From Lichenostomus cassidix (taxonomy: Eukaryota > Chordata > Aves > Passeriformes > Meliphagidae): DNA of 64,000 nt. The stretch lies in contig CM039183.1 of assembly GCA_008360975.2 (NCBI GenBank), forward strand, positions 35,889,850-35,953,849, given 5' to 3'. This document shows positions 1 through 11,214 of this stretch, piece by piece. The stretch's first letter is position 1. Each line of letters begins with the position of its first letter. The translations under genes and the position numbers were made by a program. Under the pieces are notes generated by a model. That model was not told the DNA's origin. It worked only from the letters and a program-made list of their open reading frames with translations, and did no database searches.

Positions 1-3000
1 GTGCCCCAGGTCACCCAGATGATGTATAAGTAGTTGGATTGCGCCAGATATCCCTCATTGCAGAGGTCTTTTGGAATGAGCCCTTCCTGAGGAGGAAAGG
101 GGCTTATGAATTTTCTAAAGTGGCAAAAGCCTTAAAAATACTCCAATATAATAGCGTAAGTAAATATTTGAATTTGCTGATTTTGTATAATGCAGTGGTC
201 TACCGAGCTGGTGTCAGGTAGGTCTGTGGCATAGCTGTACTGGAACAGCTAGAAAAATAGGCTTTCTGTTGTGTAGACTTGGCTTTACATTTTTATTTGT
301 TTGGTTCCACCCTGGAGCTCACACAATAAAGAGGACTAAAAGTGAAATGCCACTGATTGTTTTTAATTTGCGTGCAGTAAATGTCACTGAGAAGAGATCC
401 TTACTTCAGGAGAAGATATTCTACCATGCAGGAGCTTATTGCTAGCACTGGTTTGAAGCCTATGTTTGCTTTCTGTAAAATCCAGCAGAACGAAGCAATA
501 GGAATGGCCTTTATCATTGTAGTTTTGAAATAAAGCAAGGACCTGAGTGATTGCAACTCAGATAATTAGCACCTTAATATTTGCTAAGCAAAGCCTCAAT
601 AATATTGTGGTAAAATGTTAGATTCAGTTACATCACCACTAAAACTCAGAAGCTTGAATCAAAACTGATTTCAGCTTCATTAACTGACTGAGTTTAATGT
701 AAATATCACAGTCATTCTGGCCTTTGAGAAGCATACTTAAAAAGAAAAAAAGCAATCCTGACATTTGTTGTTTCACTGAGTACTTTAAAAATGTCGGTGT
801 AGCTTAGTGAGGTCGTTTGGGTTTTTTTTCTGATTTTTAACTCCATCAGCTGTGGAAAACATGGACTTCAGCTATTCATCAAAAAAAAAAAAAATCAAAC
901 CCTTTGACCACATTGTGATCACTTTACTTTGGAAAAGCACAGTGCAGAGCTTTCCAGGTTTAGCTTCCAGGCATAAACAAACTCAGTTGGCTGAACCTAT
1001 TCAGGAGCATTTAGCATCCACTCTGAGAAAAACATTGTATTGGCCCCAACAGAAGAAGTGTCTGAATACTATTTCATTGTATTGATTGCTACTTTCCATT
1101 TTAGCACTGCTTTTTGAGCATTACTTAAGGCCATCATTCAACCAGTTTTTGGCTTGGTAACCAGCAGCTGAAGTTGGCAGGCTGTCAGGATTACTGTTTC
1201 TGAGGCAGACAATACAATCACGGTACCAAGTAAGAATGCATGTACAGTCTGTTGCTTCAGATGTGCTTACCTAAAGGTTTTTAAAACCAGTGTGCCATCA
1301 CTGCTTGATGGATTTTAGTTTGTACCAAAATGAGGTGGAGAAAATATGAAGTGGGCAGGAATATATTTTCTAGATGAAATATTTAACTAACAAAGAGACA
1401 AAGATGAAACTGGGACATCAAGTTCTCCCAGAGATCTCCTATGCACTGCTAAAATGTTGAAGTTAGTGGTGTCTTCAAAGTCTAAATTAGTCTTACCCCA
1501 GTGAAGCCAGCAGTAAAATTCCCAGTGGTTGAAAAGGATGTCAGGTTAGATTATTGTTCTTTATGCCACTTAAAATCCTACCTTTAAAAAAATTTCTTCT
1601 TTGTGTCCCTAATATCACACTGCTGTTCTCTGGACCTTGAACCTCAAAGTTGCTTCCTGCTTCCCTAAGCTGGTGTCATCACCATCCCAGCACACAGGTG
1701 GCCTCCACTTTGGGGCAGCCAGACTTTCCCAGTTGTGAGGAAAAGGATGATGTGTGTTTGAGCTGTTGCCTCCATGTAGTCTAGCTGTACTCTCTGGACT
1801 GAATTCCCTGACTGTAAAATACAGATAATGGCACTTCCCTGCCTACATGGATTATGTGAATTCCTCAAGCATTCTAGGGATAAAAGCCAAAAAAGTAAAG
1901 TAACAGGTGATGTCTTGCTGCATATTTTATCTACTGGCATAGAACCATTATTCCATTATTCAGAAAAATGGAGACAGAGACAAGAAAAACAAATTAAAAG
2001 CAAAGAAAAAAGTGCTATTAATAATAATGAAGAAAAATGAAATGACATATGGCCTGATTTCTAAAAAAAAAAAAAAATCCTACAGATACACAAAGCACTA
2101 CATTAAATATGATTCTCCACATGATTAAATGACCTTGTCTCAATTTGCCTATCTTTCTGCTTCCTTAGAGCCACTGACATATGAGCAGAGACTATTCAGT
2201 GTGTGTACTCCAGTAGTTCCCAGACAATCAAGCTGCTTCTTGAGCATTAAACTGTCTGAAGATGGGACACACACAGCTGGAAATCAGTAGGTGATACACA
2301 AGGGGAACCACATGGGAAAACACATAAAAACCATAAACAAATAAACATAATAGGAACCAGTAGACAAACATGTTTGGAAAAAGGGAGAGGTGCTTTTCTA
2401 GATTTGCTAATTAGAGATAGAAATATTTCTTTAAAACCTGTAATTGTCAGATAAAATGTAAAATAGTATATTTGTCTTGTTTACTCACTGTTAATGCTGT
2501 GCTGTCACATATATCTGGATGAAGCTATTGAAGGACCATCAGGGACCACTGGACATGAGGTTTCCTCTCCTGGAAACTTTCATCCAGTGTTGTCTTCTTC
2601 AGGCTTTTCTGTTGCTTAATGAGGAACTGAAGGAAGCATGAGAATTTTGCTGCTTGGAAACAAAATCTAGCTATTAAGAGCTACTGCAGCTCTCTGTCTC
2701 TGTGTAGGGTTTCTTTCCATCAGCCGTCACCATATGTCCTATTTTCAGCTGGGATAACGGGCTAATTTTTTTCCTAGGTGCCATGTTTGGATTTAGTATG
2801 AGAATAATGTTGATAACACACTGCTGTTTCAGTTGTTGCTAAATAGTGCTTAAATCAAGGACTTTTCAGTTTCCCATGCTCTGCTAGTGAGGAGGTGCAC
2901 AAGAAACTGGGAGGGAGCATGGCCAGGACAGCTGACCTGGACTGGGCAAAGGGATATTCCACACCATAGAAGGAAATTTCCAGCTGGAATTAAATATTGG

Positions 3001-5335
3001 AGATTTTCATTGTTATTATAGAGCAGAATTATTATAATGATAATTATTATTGAATATTTAAGCATACATCCTGTACTTAATTCATTTAACACACAGTAAA
3101 GGATCCCAGATTGCAGTACCAAGAACAAGTCTGTAGTTGTTTTAATCTGAAAGATGAAGAAGGTTCAAGGTAAAGAGAATTCAATTAACAAAGCCAAACC
3201 TTGATGTGAAAAGATACAGACTCCTTTTATTTTTTTTTCTGCTTTATAGCACCATAATAAATCACCTTCTTAGAACCTACAGTTAAATACCATTGTTTCC
3301 AAAGTGTATTGCTGGGAGAGAACATAAACCCACAAACTCTTGAAAACTTTCCATCTTTTTAAGGCCTCAGGTTTGTTTCCTTCTTGTTTTGTGTTTGAGT
3401 CCTGTTTCTCTTCGCTAACCCTCAATGGCTGCCCAGACCACTACCAGAGATGTGCATGCCAGCCCAGAGGAAGCGTTTGCCAAGGCTGCCTCCATGAATG
3501 CTAGCAAGCAATGACAGTGTTCAAACTTTCAGAAAAGGCAGCAACCAAGCCAAGAGTGTGCAGGAGCACACAGAACAGGTCCTGTGCATCCTCTCAGGAG
3601 CTGCACCCAGTCTCTGGCGGGGATGTTGCCATCACACCTCCAGCCATGAGCAGAAAAACTTAGCAAGCTCCACCATAAACATACACAACAGATCTCTGAA
3701 GCTACTAAACCAACCAAAGAGCTAAATTTGAGTGAGGTGAATTTCACTCTGGTATTTCAGAGCTGAAATAAGAGGAGCAATGCGAATAGACATTGAAAAC
3801 TTGGTTTGTTCTGTTCTTTTTTGTTTCAAATTGCAAAATAAATTAGATTTTTTTTAAAGTTTTATATTTTTTTTAAAAATTACATTTTTCATGCAAAAAA
3901 ATGTTACCAGTGTAGGACATTTTAGGTCCAATTCACACATCTCTATAGGAATTCCAGCACACTTACACAGTCAGCAGAGCATTAATCCTGATTTTTCATG
4001 CCCTTTAAATTGTGGAAAGTATGAGAATCTTAAGGAGAAATCAGATTTACAGCCTGTACCATCTCAAAGTTTGTGCATGTATGCATGGAGACATATAGTA
4101 TTAACACAGAGAAGATCAGGACATGTTCCGTTAAATTCTGCAGAATACACATTTCTTTCTGGCAGAGTGTAAAATCTGGACTGTGTGAAACAACCTTGAG
4201 TCAATGCTGAAACTCCATTCCTTACTCTCCTTTCCTGCCCTTGTTTACATCTTAGACGAACGTTCATAATCCCGTTCTCTGACAAGTTCTCCCAAGAAAG
4301 AGGTGTTTCTATTCCAGCCTCATGACTCATGCCTGTCCTGCCCTTCCCAGGCCAGAAAGAAATACAGGAGCAACTCTGTAGTCCATTGACTCCCACTGAC
4401 CTCGATCCAGGGGTGTAAATTACACACTTCTATGTAACAATTAAAACATTAACATGTTAGGTCAGGCTCTAACTCAGTGAAACTGCCTTATAGTGAATAA
4501 GTTCTTCTTCCTATATGAGAAAGACTCTAAAAAATTAAAAAAAAAAGGAAAGATTCAGACTTCTTTTATTCTGAATGCTTTTGAATATGAAATACAGTGA
4601 TAAACTTCAATGTAACGTGATCAGAGTAAAAGGAGGCATTGTTACTTTTTCCCTAGCCTGTTGGAAAAAAGCCATATAAATTATAAAATAGACCCAGATA
4701 TAGGAAATCAAATAATGAGATCATCAAAGCTCACAGTAAAATATCCCCATTAAGACAATATACTTAAATGAGCTACATTGTGGCATTCAGTTGCAACCTT
4801 ACACTTCAATGTAGCTATTTCTGCATACATTTTAGTTCAGCAATGCCAAACAGGAAAATTACCTTTAGGAAATGTCCATTGTCTTCTCATTGCCACTTCC
4901 TTTCTTTCTCATTTTTTAATTCTACCAGTTCACTCTCACTAATTTTTTGTTCTCATACCTTCATTCTTTTGTTTTCTCACACTTTTAATGTCACTTCGAG
5001 TTTAGACAGATGAATACTCCACTGCTTTTAGCAACTAGACATTTTTTGTAGTGAGCCTGGGATTTTTTTTTTTTTTTTATGCCTCAAGCTTCATGCTCTG
5101 CACTGATATAAGGCACACCCGTATTTCCAGGACTCTACAGTCATGCCATACAAAATATTAGTTCAAACTTGATAAAAGAAGACCATGGTTGTGGAATTTA
5201 TTTTGTGCTAATATTATGTCTTGATCAAAGGTCTAGCCTCCCAGCTGGGAGTTTGAATCAGTCAAGGCAATGCAGGACCCACCCAACATCTTTGTACTCA
5301 CTTACTTTGTATTCAAATGAACAAAAGAAACAAAG
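1..5335. other. Region downstream of PRKN, no gene recognised
   Basis: This stretch lies beyond the predicted PRKN poly(A) signals. The short open frames in it (all below about 110 codons) show no recognisable protein family, and I saw no pair of splice sites flanking a conserved peptide. It holds an old MIR-like SINE near 1765-1880, homopolymer runs (for example poly-T near 5062-5078) and a pyrimidine-rich patch near 4880-4990. In human the next gene on this side is AGPAT4; nothing here resembles an acyltransferase exon. A distal PRKN 3' UTR extension into this stretch cannot be excluded. Confidence 0.6.
1765..1880 (+). repeat. MIR-like SINE remnant (old, degraded)
   Basis: The middle of this segment reads like the MIR core and 3' part in forward orientation. 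A 'ccctgactgtaaaatacag' stretch resembles MIR 'cctcatctgtaaaatgggg'. It is followed by 'ataatggcacttccctgcct' where MIR has a run of the type 'ataatagtacctacctca', and then by a 'gattatgtgaattcctcaag' block that can be aligned to 'gaggattaaatgag'. Divergence is high, as expected for a SINE active before birds and mammals split. Identification is from memory of the consensus, and the ends are approximate. Confidence 0.45.
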
Positions 5336-5352
5336 CTTAAAATTTTGACCAC

Positions 5353-5362
5353 TTTATTTATT
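5353..5362 (-). terminator. Overlapping double AATAAA poly(A) signal, candidate PRKN 3' end
   Basis: On the minus strand two AATAAA hexamers overlap (complements of 5353-5358 and 5357-5362), about 1.15 kb after the parkin stop. A U/GU-rich segment follows within about 50 nt downstream on the minus strand. This is the best-formed poly(A) signal seen below the stop, but use of the site is inferred from sequence only. Confidence 0.5.
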
Positions 5363-5500
5363 GTGCTTTCCCCCCAAAACCAAATTGTGCAAATCCTTAC
5401 ATCATGGGTTGGATGTGGACATTACCCATTTCATTTCAGAGGAAGACACCGACGTGAAGACCACAAACAGTAAAATTGTGCAGGCTCGGAAATGCTTTAC

Positions 5501-5506
5501 TTTATT
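5501..5506 (-). terminator. Proximal AATAAA poly(A) signal, alternative PRKN 3' end
   Basis: A canonical AATAAA hexamer on the minus strand lies about 1.0 kb downstream of the stop codon and about 145 nt upstream of the double signal at 5353-5362. The two could give alternative 3' ends. The downstream GU-rich context here is weaker than at the distal site. Confidence 0.35.
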
Positions 5507-6507
5507 AAACTTTACCTACTGTGTTAACATTGTAAAATGAAGCTTTCCCTCTGCCCCACACTAGAGCAATGAATATATTTTCAGAATCATACTCATATTC
5601 TAATTCAATTTATGACAATGATGGCAGAGAAAAGCCCTGAGAAGTCTCCTTCCGCCTCACTTTGCCATGTCCAAAGCATTCCACAAGTACAAGAAAAATG
5701 AAGCCCTGTGACAGTAGCTTAAACAAGACTTAATTGGATCCAGTCACCACTGTAGCAACAGTCATGCATAGGGCTGAAACTGCACCCTTAGCTAATCTTC
5801 CCATGGTAACAAAGTCTATAATGACTAGGTAGACAGGCTTTGTGTTGAATATCACAAACACACAAGCACAAGTGTGGCATAAAGCTGGGTGTTTCCATGA
5901 GAATTTAATTTGAAAAGAAAACTCTTACAGAAAGCCTGCTAGGAAGAAACCCTGAGAAAACACTTAAGAGCCACAGTCTTCCCTCTGCCAAAAATGTTGT
6001 TAAGAAATACTGCCTCAAAATCAAAAATTGTGCGGAATGAGCAAAGAAGTGGTCAAATTAAAAAAGCAGATGATGCAGGAAACATCTTCCACCTCCCTTG
6101 ATGCTCACACACTCACACACACATGCAGACTGCTCCCTCTTGCAAGAGTTATGGATGCCTGACTATAAATGTCAAGTAAGGTTCCTCATGGTAACCTTGT
6201 CTACCCTCCATGTTGACAGACTGCACAAGTTAAAAAAGTTGGAATTTACCCCTCTTTGTACCATGATGAGCAAGTCTGTCCATTAAAACAATTGTTCTTT
6301 TCACTTAGTGGATTAAAAACCCTTGGCATAACTTCAATGTGATTTTGGTATGATTGCATGTGCAATAAAGCAAAAAAACAACAAACTAGGCCAACTTCTG
6401 AACTCTGTGTCCCTAAAACCACTGGGAATTTTGTTTAAGCAAGGGATTCATAATTTGTCCCTGATGAAAGCAAGCTTTAGCAGCAACGTGGGCTGGCCTC
6501 AGCCCTG

Positions 6508-6617
6508 CTACTCAAACCAGTGATCTCCCATGCAGGTTCTGTTCCACTCCAGGCCACAGTTCCAGCACCACTCAAACCTGCACTGGGGGCGAGGACATTT
6601 CATGTGCATGCAGCCAC
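6508..6617 (-). CDS. PRKN: Parkin terminal exon (human exon 12), coding part with stop
   Basis: This exon encodes the last 36 residues of parkin, the E3 ligase that builds ubiquitin chains on damaged mitochondria after PINK1 activation. A 'ttttgcag' acceptor precedes 'GTGGCTGC', which completes the Gly codon split from exon 11. The peptide opens GGCMHMKCP and carries the RING2 catalytic Cys (human C431), His (H433), the Glu of the triad (E444, within RFEWCW) and the remaining zinc ligands (equivalents of C436, C441, C446, C449, C457 and H461). It ends MGDHWFE then TAG at 6508-6510. The human protein ends HWFDV, so the bird exon is one codon shorter (110 versus 113 coding nt including stop), consistent with loss of 3 nt. 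Human C451, not a zinc ligand, is Leu here. Confidence 0.97.
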
Positions 6618-8381
6618 CTGCAAAATAGCAACAGAATGGCTTTGGTACTTGGCAAACACTTAGAGATGTTAATCAACAATTAAGAGCATTAAAATAAACT
6701 TTCTTAGACATTAATTTACTCACAAAGTAAATTATTTAATAAAAGAAAAGTACGAACTTGAAGAATACTTCCCTGGGCTTTCTAAAACCTGCTGCTCCTC
6801 TCTTATTGGGCTTTAATGTGCTGTTCTCACTTGTGGGACTGCAGGGGTTGGAGGAAATTAAAAAAGACTCTGCCAGGGATGGGGAAAAGAGAGGACAGTC
6901 TGTGGCCTCTCAAAGCAGTCATGGAGCTATTTCCTTAAGGTTACTCAACGCTAGTCCAGCTGTGAGCCAGAAGATGAACAAAATTAAATTCTTTTTTTGA
7001 ATTTGGATTCAACAACTGCAAGATTTGCAAAGTTAGTAAATCAGGAGATACAGACTTTGGGGGCTGACTGCTGATTATACAAAAATGACATTAGTAATTT
7101 AAGTTGATTTGACGTTTTTAGTATCTGAAACAGCCTTATGATCATATCAATGCTTCTTGATACTGGGATTCTTACTTCTCTATACCATGAGAGCAGCTTT
7201 AATCTCTCTGCTCACAACCTTGATCAAAAGTTTATTTTGTAACATATAAAACATTAACATTGTCAAAGGTCATTACAGAAATACACTTCCAATGGAAACT
7301 TTGTAGCTTACCACACAAAGAGATCTCTTGTATAATTCAGACTGAGAGAAAAGCATGCAGTATGAAGAAATGCTGAAATGGTTCATCTTGGTTTGATTCC
7401 AAATGGTGATGGGAGGTACATGGAGTGTGTGTTCCCTACTGTATGAGCTGCTACTCTTACACCACCTTTTTTATAAATGCCACTCCAGAATGTTTCTCAG
7501 AAGGCAAAAACAGCAGGAGACATAAGAATTGGTTTGTTAAAACAGGCCTGCCTGCTTCACCTGACAGAGAGAGAAAACTACTTGTGATAGTAAGGTCTAT
7601 TTGTCAGTTTATATCTTTGTGTAAGAAATGCGATGTGCCAGAAAAATTTTTATCTTATTTAAATGTAAACATACAAATGGCCAGCCTCCGTGTTATGGTT
7701 TATTCAAAGTTTAGATCCAGTCCTCTCTTACAGTTTGTTTTAAGCCATCACCGGGTAAAACTCATCTCAGTCCTGGGTCAGGACCCAAACCCCAATAGAT
7801 GCCCTCTGTCAAAAGTGTGCCCTTCTGCTAAGCTATATAAATCATGTTGTTCTCTACTACATGGCAGGTGAGATCAGCAGTCAAGAATGGAGAGTGCCTC
7901 AAGCAACCTGACCTACAGCTTTGTGAGTACAGCAGTCCTCTGAGAGATGTGGATGTGTGTTTAAACTCACTAGGACTGGGGACTGAGCTGTGGGAAAGCA
8001 TTTCTCTCTTTCACTTCAGCTGTTAGAGGAAAGTTATTGGCATCCAGAAATATTCTACAATGCCTGTAGCTTATACAGGCTATTACAGAAAATGTATTGG
8101 CATTGTCACTGCCCCTTGCAAAAGACAGTGCCCACAGAACATTCGGGGAATGAAAGCAACATTATTCTCCTGTGTGGAGTTAGTGTACTCCTCCCAAATG
8201 AGAACTGCTGGCAGAGCTCAGGACACAGCTGACAGTCTCTTGACAGCAGCTGTACTTTGGCAGCTCTGAAGTGCTTCTTTCAGTTTACAAATGGCAGCCC
8301 AGAAGCTGGTATGTGCAGTACCCGTGACCAAAGAAAAAGGCAACCACTGCGCTTTTTAAGCTTCACGCCTTAATTTGCAAA

Positions 8382-8740
8382 ATGACAGAATCACTGAGGT
8401 GGGAAGGTCCCTTTAGAGATCATCCAATCCAAAACCCACTGCTCAAAGCAGGGCAACTAAAGTGGGTGCTCAGGATTGCATCCAGCTGTGCTTTGAATAG
8501 AATAGAATATCCTAGTATCCTAGAATAGAAATTCTTTCTGGGTAACCTGTTCTAGTCTTCAACCACTCACATGGTAAAAATATTTTCTTGTGTTTAAATG
8601 GAATTTCTGTTTCAATTTGTGCACATGGTTGCCTGTTTTTTAGTGGGCACTATGAGAAGAATTTGCCTCTGTTTTCTTCGCTCCTCCCAGCAGGTATTTA
8701 TTTACACAGTCCTTTTATCATCTTTGTAGCCCTTCACTGG
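8382..8740 (-). mobile_element. CR1 LINE fragment, 3' part, older copy
   Basis: The plus strand shows the reverse complement of a CR1 3' end: a 'gacagaatcactgaggtggg' start, then 'aaggtccctttagagatcat', 'ccaatccaaaacccactgct', and later 'cctgttctagtcttcaacca' and 'atcatctttgtagcccttca'. The element therefore lies on the minus strand, in sense with PRKN. It is interrupted near 8496-8530 by a short run of AATAG/CCTAG-type repeats absent from the usual consensus. At 8740 it abuts the 3' end of a better preserved CR1. It is 5'-truncated and non-coding. Confidence 0.85.
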
Positions 8741-9590
8741 AATCACAGATTCATGGAATACGTAAGATTGGAAGGGACCACAGTGGGTCAGCTGGTCCAA
8801 CCTCCCTGATCAAGCAGGGTCATCTCAGAGCACATGGCACAGGATTGTGTCCAGATGGTTCTTAAATATCTCCAGTCAGAGAGACTCCACAACCTCTCTG
8901 GACAATCTGTTCCAGTGCTCAGTCACCCACACAGTAAAGAAGTTCTTCCTCATGCTTAGGTGGAACTTCCTGTGCATCAGTTTGTGTTTGTTGCCTCCTG
9001 TCCTACTGCTTGGCAGCACTGAGCAGAGCCTGGAAACATCCTCTTGGCTCCTCCCTGCAGACACTCACAGACATTGATGAGGTTCCCTCTCAGTGTCTCT
9101 TCTCAAGGCTGAACAGGCCCAGCTGCCTCAGCCTTTCCTTGTAAGAGAGATGCTCCAGTGCCTTAATCATCTTTGTCACCCTCTGCTGGAGCCACTCCAG
9201 GAGCTCCATGTCTCTCTTGTCCTGAGGAGCCCAGAACTGGACACAGCATTCCAGATGTGCCTCACCAGGGCTGAGTGGAGGGACAGGATCACCTCCCCTG
9301 ACCTGCTGGCAATGCTCTTCCTAATGCACCCCAGGATTCCACTGTCCTTCTTGGCCACCAGGACACACTGCTGGCTCATGGACAGCCTGTTGTCCTCCAG
9401 GACCCCCAGGTCCTTCTCTGCAGAGTTGATTTCCAGTAAGTTAGCCTCCAGCCTGTGCTGGTTCCTGGGGTTATTTCTCACCCCATGCAGGATCCTGCAT
9501 TTGCCTTTGCTGAATTTCAGAAGGTTCCTCTGTGCCCATGTCTCCAACCTGTCAAAGTCCTTCTGAATGGCAACACAGTTGGCCAATTCC
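8741..9590 (-). mobile_element. CR1 LINE, 5'-truncated, with C-terminal reverse transcriptase
   Basis: This is about 850 bp of CR1 on the minus strand. The 3' terminus at 8741 reads 'aatcacagattcatggaata' on the plus strand, followed by 'ggaagggaccacagtgggtc'. From 9586 down to about 9230 the minus strand is open and encodes the CR1 reverse-transcriptase C-terminus: a DFDRLETWAQRNLLKFS segment, then [44 protein letters not shown] and [12 protein letters not shown] frameshift follows. In the next frame the characteristic [18 protein letters not shown] and LGLFSLEKR segments continue. The usual 5' half is missing, so the element is dead. It is younger than the CR1 remnant it abuts. Confidence 0.95.
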
Positions 9591-11096
9591 AGTGTGTTTC
9601 TAGACTGCTACTGTGATGCTGGCATTTTGCATTATGAGGCACTGTTCTGACTTGGGTCAGGCTATAAGCAAGAAGATCTTTTCCTGCTTATTATTCAAAG
9701 ATAAAAATTATAATTGCCTTTATTTCCTCCTTGATGCAGTGGTGATTTTTACAAGAAACTTCCCTAAACATTAGTGGGACTTGTGTGAATGGCATCAAAT
9801 ATGGGTATCCTGTTTGTGACAAATGGTAACTGCCTGTAATTTACCAGTAAAGATTTTGTAGAAGAGTGTCAGAGAAAGTAAAGGTCCTAGCATTCCTTCA
9901 AGCCTAATCAGAAGGGATTTTTTTTTTTATTTAACTGTGCACAAACTGTTGAATAAAAATAGTCTCCATTATAGTTTGTCTATTTCTAATCAGATTAAAA
10001 CTTCTGGTTTCCAGTCTGTTCTACAAATCTGTAAATAAATTTTTGACCTAGCCCTCTGTTATCTCTCTTTTGCTGCCCACCTTGCTCTCTATGATATGCC
10101 AAATCTTGTCTCACCTTCCCACTCTTGAATTCAAGCTTTTTTTCCTTCTGCTTCTTGTGCACGAAGGTGTCTCCCACTTTCCATCTGCCAACTGCCTTAT
10201 TTTCTTTCATCAAACCCCAGATTTCATGATTTTGTCCTATTTCTTCCCCAGTAATATTTCTGCAGTGTCACTGCTTGAAGTGTTCTCTCCTTGCAGTTCA
10301 TTGTATCTTATTTGGCATTTTCAGCGTCCCATGTGAATAACTGATGCCACAAAACTCAGAAGCATCTTCTAAATATTTGTGTAATATTTAGGCAATCATG
10401 TTAATATGTTTTTCTTAATTAACATAAATATGTTTAAGCCTTGGAACAGCATTAACCTATAAAGTACAGCCTATTTACCATTCCTGTTCTTAATTTTAAC
10501 CATCCCAGTGCCAGCAGATTACTTTTCTTCCTACATGGTAAGCATTGATTAGTGCAAACTGTTTGTGAGGGCCCATGTTGCTTCCTCTAACTTGCTTGTC
10601 TACCATGGCCATGTGGCTGGACTGGGATTAATCACACCTAAATTAAGCCATATACTGTGTAGACATCTACAGTAGGACTAATTCTTCACACCCCACTTCT
10701 AGGTGTGATTTTTCTGGCCTATATTAGACATATATTCTGCCTCATTGTGAGATGAGTTTTACTCTACAAATGTCTATTTTTCCCAGGGACAATGGAAAAT
10801 CTACACAACTAGCTGGATATCCAGTCACATGAATGCTGCATCCAATGCCTTATTTTCCCTATCTACAAAATAGCTGGACATTTTTTGAGGCTAAATTAGT
10901 GGTTTTAGGACTAAGTGGTTTAGAATTACTGTTTTCAAGATAATTTAGACAAAGTGACACAGGGAATTTTTCAAGCTCTGTGTGCTCTCTCCCTCTTGGA
11001 ATAATATTATGCATATGTACACCTGCACATTCATACATTTATACTGTAAAATCAATTTTAAAAGACAGTTAAGTACAAAATATCTAATAAATTTAC

Positions 11097-11214
11097 CATT
11101 TTTTTCTACGGGAATATTGCAGTTGGGGCATGGCTTGGTTGTCTTCTTGATAGTTTCTCTAGATGCTTCTTCCCATCGAGCTTGCATGGCTGCATGTTCA
11201 TCAACTACATAGCC
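11097..11214 (-). CDS. PRKN: Parkin exon 11: REP helix and start of RING2
   Basis: The exon is 118 nt, the same length as human PRKN exon 11, flanked by acceptor 'tttgcag' and donor 'gtaaat' on the minus strand. It starts in phase 0 with [18 protein letters not shown], matching the REP (repressor element of parkin) region; the Trp corresponds to human W403, which packs on RING1 in the autoinhibited state. It continues [21 protein letters not shown], and the CPNC pair supplies the first two RING2 zinc ligands (human C418 and C421). The last base is the first base of a split Gly codon, as in human. The next exon provides the catalytic Cys. Conservation and exact exon length make the assignment secure. 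Confidence 0.97.

Larger units (their letters stand above)
5340..6507 (-). other. PRKN: PRKN 3' untranslated region (predicted extent)
   Basis: This is the minus-strand sequence immediately after the parkin stop codon, continuing to the most plausible poly(A) signals. No splice acceptor or conserved peptide appears in it. The extent is inferred: two AATAAA-type clusters lie about 1.0 and 1.15 kb after the stop. The distal one is followed on the minus strand by a T/G-rich stretch (plus-strand complement near 5300-5335), as expected of a downstream cleavage element. The human 3' UTR is longer, so a more distal end is possible. Confidence 0.5.
6618..11096 (-). other. PRKN: PRKN intron 11 (4,479 bp)
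   Basis: The intron is bounded on the minus strand by donor GTAAAT after exon 11 and acceptor TTTTGCAG before exon 12, and it interrupts a Gly codon after its first base, the same phase as in human. It contains two abutting CR1 fragments (8382-9590) and a pyrimidine-rich plus-strand stretch at about 10040-10330. A 148-codon open frame at 7425-7871 (+) matches no family I recognise and has no flanking support. I see no other gene in it. Confidence 0.9.

Noticed and set aside
7425..7871. 148-codon plus-strand open frame in intron 11
   Set aside because: No recognisable domain, no splice or promoter context, and antisense to PRKN; consistent with chance.
9093..9566. 157-codon plus-strand open frame
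   Set aside because: It is the antisense shadow of the CR1 reverse-transcriptase region on the minus strand.
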